From Oscarella lobularis (Eukaryota; Porifera; Homoscleromorpha; Homosclerophorida; Oscarellidae): 64,000 nucleotides of DNA. Below the pieces are notes generated by a model. The model made no database searches, was not told the DNA's origin, and was given only the letters and a program-made list of their open reading frames with translations. The position numbers and the translations under genes are program-made. The number at the start of each line of letters is the position of its first letter. Within the stretch, counting starts at the first letter, position 1. This document shows positions 63,825 through 64,000 of the stretch, one piece after another. The DNA lies in the NCBI RefSeq assembly GCF_947507565.1, contig NC_089191.1, positions 372,001 to 436,000 of the forward strand, written 5' to 3'.

Positions 63825-64000
63825 TCAGAGTGTGAGTTGGCTCTCGACCCCTTCAGAGAATCGCACGCCGTCGAGCAGCGCCCCAGTAAAATTCGCATTG
63901 CCGGAAATCAAACCCGCACACGCCCAGAACGTGCAGTCACGCAAATCGGCATAAGAGAAATCAACGCGCGCGTCAAAGAAACAGTAGCTGAAGTCGGAAT
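63825..64000 (-). CDS. Pentapeptide-repeat-like protein (3' end only)
   Basis: Reading frame entering from the right edge and stopping at TGA 63825-63827. SDFSYCFFDARVDFSYADLRDCTFWAC-type periodicity (A-D/N-L/F every five residues; FSYADLRDCTF, NANFTGALLDGVRF) is that of pentapeptide repeats, as in KCTD9. The N-terminal part is outside the window. Confidence 0.6.
   Translation of the reverse strand, partial: SDFSYCFFDARVDFSYADLRDCTFWACAGLISGNANFTGALLDGVRFSEGVESQLTL

Overview
The window is nuclear DNA from an early-branching animal, most plausibly a sponge. The gene set is animal-type: a SOX factor, peroxidasin, UHRF1, microcephalin and ornithine decarboxylase. Genes are packed tightly, most introns are only about 45-100 bp, intergenic gaps are often under 200 bp, and introns carry TTAATTAA runs. 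The species is an inference; a homoscleromorph sponge would fit the complete peroxidasin. There are no bacterial operons, CRISPR arrays or tRNAs that I can see.

Layout, left half. FKBP1A-like (-, runs off the left edge) and UBE2W (+) are head to head. A RAD51AP1-like gene (-) follows, then a GC-rich spliced transcript of unknown nature (+), a C2-domain/coiled-coil protein (+), a single-exon SOX gene (-), and microcephalin MCPH1 (-) head to head with an AlkA/Mag1 DNA glycosylase (+). Next come an unrecognised gene (-), a complete peroxidasin (-), PREB/SEC12 (-), UHRF1 (-), ornithine decarboxylase (-), a small unrecognised gene (+), a PIPOX-type oxidase (-), DNA primase large subunit PRIM2 (-) head to head with a syntaxin-7/12-like SNARE (+), a single-exon cupin-like gene (-) and HBS1L (-). 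The HBS1L locus also carries an alternative SKI7-like terminal exon.

Layout, right half. Positions 39.4-60.8 kb are a roughly 21-kb block of several interleaved tandem-repeat families: a 49-bp unit, a 9-bp unit, a 15/16-bp unit, an AT-rich unit of about 22 bp and a 20-bp pyrimidine-rich unit. Embedded in it are three identical copies of a segment holding what looks like exon 1 of INO80E, plus repeated splice-site-flanked cassettes. The block separates the 5' ends of HBS1L (-) and acetyl-CoA synthetase ACSS2 (+). A roughly 45-bp sequence around the ACSS2 start codon is duplicated on the HBS1L side, so I infer that the satellite arose inside a once short bidirectional promoter. ACSS2 is interrupted by a 200-N assembly gap that hides its central domain. 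The window ends with a BPNT2/IMPAD1-like Golgi protein that has lost catalytic residues (-) and the 3' end of a pentapeptide-repeat gene (-).

Themes. Several genes concern genome maintenance or chromatin (RAD51AP1-like, MCPH1, AlkA glycosylase, UHRF1, PRIM2, INO80E fragments). Many promoters carry a CACGTG E-box close to the start codon, and four introns in three genes use GC-AG boundaries. Exon structures were worked out by eye from splice consensus and protein similarity; nothing was computed.
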